A stretch of DNA of 64,000 bases, taken from NCBI RefSeq assembly GCF_019375475.1, contig NZ_JAHXGQ010000013.1:62001-126000 (forward strand), given 5' to 3'. Position numbers and translations under genes: made by a program. The stretch is from Saccharothrix obliqua (GTDB lineage Bacteria; Actinomycetota; Actinomycetes; Mycobacteriales; Pseudonocardiaceae). Below the pieces are notes generated by a model. That model did no database searches, was not told where the DNA came from, and worked only from the letters and a program-made list of their open reading frames with translations. Below, piece by piece: positions 62,926 through 64,000 of the stretch; positions within the stretch are counted from its first letter, which is position 1, and each line of letters opens with the position of its first letter.

Positions 62926-63629
62926 CCCGCCAGCCTGCCGGGCCACCCCCCACCCCGCCCAGCGCTTCACCCACGCGCCCCACCCGCTGCCGCTCAACGG
63001 GTGGCGCCCGATCACCGGGAGCGAGCGGTACGAGACGACCAGACCACCGGCACCCGGCTCGGGCGCGACTCGGCCCGCTTCGCGGTCCGGACGGGCGATC
63101 CCGGCCAACGCCGCGGGCGGACAGCCGGGAGAGCCGGACCGGCACGCCACCCGCCGCACGGACGGCGAGCGGGGCGGGGGTCGACCGGATCGAGGCCACA
63201 GGTGTGCAGGGCGCGACGGAACGGCACGGCGAAACAGGCACGGCGAAACAGGCACGGCGGACCCCGCGGGCGGCGAACACAGACCCGGCGTCCGCCGGGT
63301 CTGCCCCGGCTCGCGGGCGGTGCGACTCGGCGCAGGTGCGACTCGGCGCAGGTGCGGTCGGCGCAGGTGCGGTCGGACACCAGGCAGTCCCGGGCAGTCC
63401 CGGGCACTGGCGCGGCTCGGACACCGGACCCTCGCCCGCGGGCACCGGGGCGGGTCGGAACCCCCGACCGGCGACACCGGGCGCACCCGCACCAAAACCC
63501 GACGAACGCGCCACACATGGAGGCACCGGGGCCGTCGAACGTGTAGATTGGACTTTCTGCGCGCGCAGAGAGAGGTCAGGCGAAAAGCGGCACAGCCTGA
63601 TATACCACGCTATCCAGAAATGAGGCACG
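62926..63629. other. Intergenic region with short tandem repeats
   Basis: About 700 bp with no credible gene. It contains ACGGCGAAACAGGC-type units near 63224-63263 and units of GCGACTCGGCGCAGGT or GCGGTCGGCGCAGGT at 63321-63377. A CTGCGCGCGCAG palindrome lies at 63558-63569, about 60 bp before the helicase gene. Confidence 0.6.
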
Positions 63630-64000
63630 TTGTCAAGCCCCTCCGCCGACCTCCGACTCGCGGAAATCGAGTCGGAGCAGGAATACGTGTCGATGCTGTA
63701 CGGCAGGCTGGACGACCTGCGCGCCCAGAGTTCCAAGCGACTCTCGGGCGCGCTCCGCGAAACCGGCGGCACGCACCAGATGCGCTCCGAGCGGGACACC
63801 TCGGTGGCCATGTACTCCGACCAGCTGGCCCAGTACAGCGCGGTGGAGAACGGCCTGTGCTTCGGCCGCCTGGACTTCCACACCGACGACCGCTTCTACA
63901 TCGGCCGGATCGGCTTGTTCGACGAGGAGCGGGACTACGAGCCGCTGCTGATGGACTGGCGCGCCCCCGCCGCGCGCCCGTTCTACCTGGCCACGGCCGC
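63630..64000 (+). CDS. HelD-like UvrD/Rep-family helicase, N-terminal part (runs off window)
   Basis: First 123 codons of a HelD-type RNA polymerase-associated ATPase. An N-terminal coiled-coil begins LSSPSADLRLAEIESEQEYV, and the diagnostic block FYIGRIGLFDEERDYEPLLM then DWRAPAARPFYLATA follows. HelD proteins remodel RNA polymerase, and some actinobacterial members (HelR) protect it from rifamycins. The start is TTG at 63630 with GAGG four bases upstream; an in-frame stop immediately precedes it. The helicase motifs lie beyond the window. Confidence 0.88.
   Translation, partial: MSSPSADLRLAEIESEQEYVSMLYGRLDDLRAQSSKRLSGALRETGGTHQMRSERDTSVAMYSDQLAQYSAVENGLCFGRLDFHTDDRFYIGRIGLFDEERDYEPLLMDWRAPAARPFYLATA

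Noticed and set aside
62239-63516. 425-codon reading of the membrane protein gene
   Set aside because: The first 197 codons are repetitive Pro/Arg/Ala sequence over tandem repeats. The GTG at 62925 gives a normal membrane protein.

Overview
The window is high-GC (about 72%) actinobacterial chromosome, most likely from the Pseudonocardiales (Saccharothrix, Lentzea or Actinosynnema type). Many genes start with GTG or TTG. The core gene order (qcrBAC-ctaE-trpD, ctaC-ctaF, asnB, erpA, glycerate kinase, DUF3043, cobTS, ilvE, pepA, dlaT/sucB, lipB, lipA, ahpE-DUF3052-aceE, PucR regulator, fabD-acpP-ketosynthase) follows, with inversions and insertions, the order I recall for Mycobacterium tuberculosis Rv2182c-Rv2245. 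The fab order (fabD-fabH-acpP-fabF) is that of Streptomyces. This comparison is from memory, not from a search.

Layout. Positions 1-8.5 kb carry respiration genes: the cytochrome bcc complex (qcrC-qcrA-qcrB), cytochrome aa3 oxidase subunits (ctaE, ctaC, ctaF), trpD and an acyltransferase. Positions 8.6-23.8 kb hold asnB, a MerR/MFS export pair, erpA, cobalamin late steps (cobU-cobT-cobS), ilvE, an amino acid permease and pepA. Positions 24-38.3 kb form a lipoate and 2-oxoacid dehydrogenase block (lpdA, E2, lipB, lipA, aceE) that includes a tRNA-Val, a peroxiredoxin and several oxidoreductases. Positions 38.5-42.6 kb contain an unusual pair: a cyclase-like/membrane/substrate-binding/vWA-like fusion next to a lone solute-binding protein, followed by pnuC. 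Positions 43.2-50.2 kb carry a secreted peptidase and the FasR-fabD-fabH-acpP-fabF fatty acid synthase operon. Positions 51.2-57.4 kb carry an accessory class III lanthipeptide cassette. Positions 57.5-64 kb hold DUF3145, membrane proteins, a flavoprotein disulfide reductase, a TetR regulator and the start of a HelD-like helicase.

The most interesting system is the lanthipeptide cassette: a LanKC synthetase, a 54-residue SapB/AmfS-like precursor too short for routine gene finding, and two ABC half-transporters. It sits between fabF and DUF3145, which are neighbours in Streptomyces, and is preceded by about 490 bp of lower-GC DNA with long inverted repeats. Other features worth attention are two copies of a dispersed double-palindrome element with compensatory arm changes (6.1 and 45.0 kb), a 94-bp tandem array with a conserved hairpin (22.8-23.1 kb), a triplicated gene boundary (40.6 kb), and a recurring leaderless promoter layout (TANNNT ending 6-7 nt before the start codon) at about ten genes.
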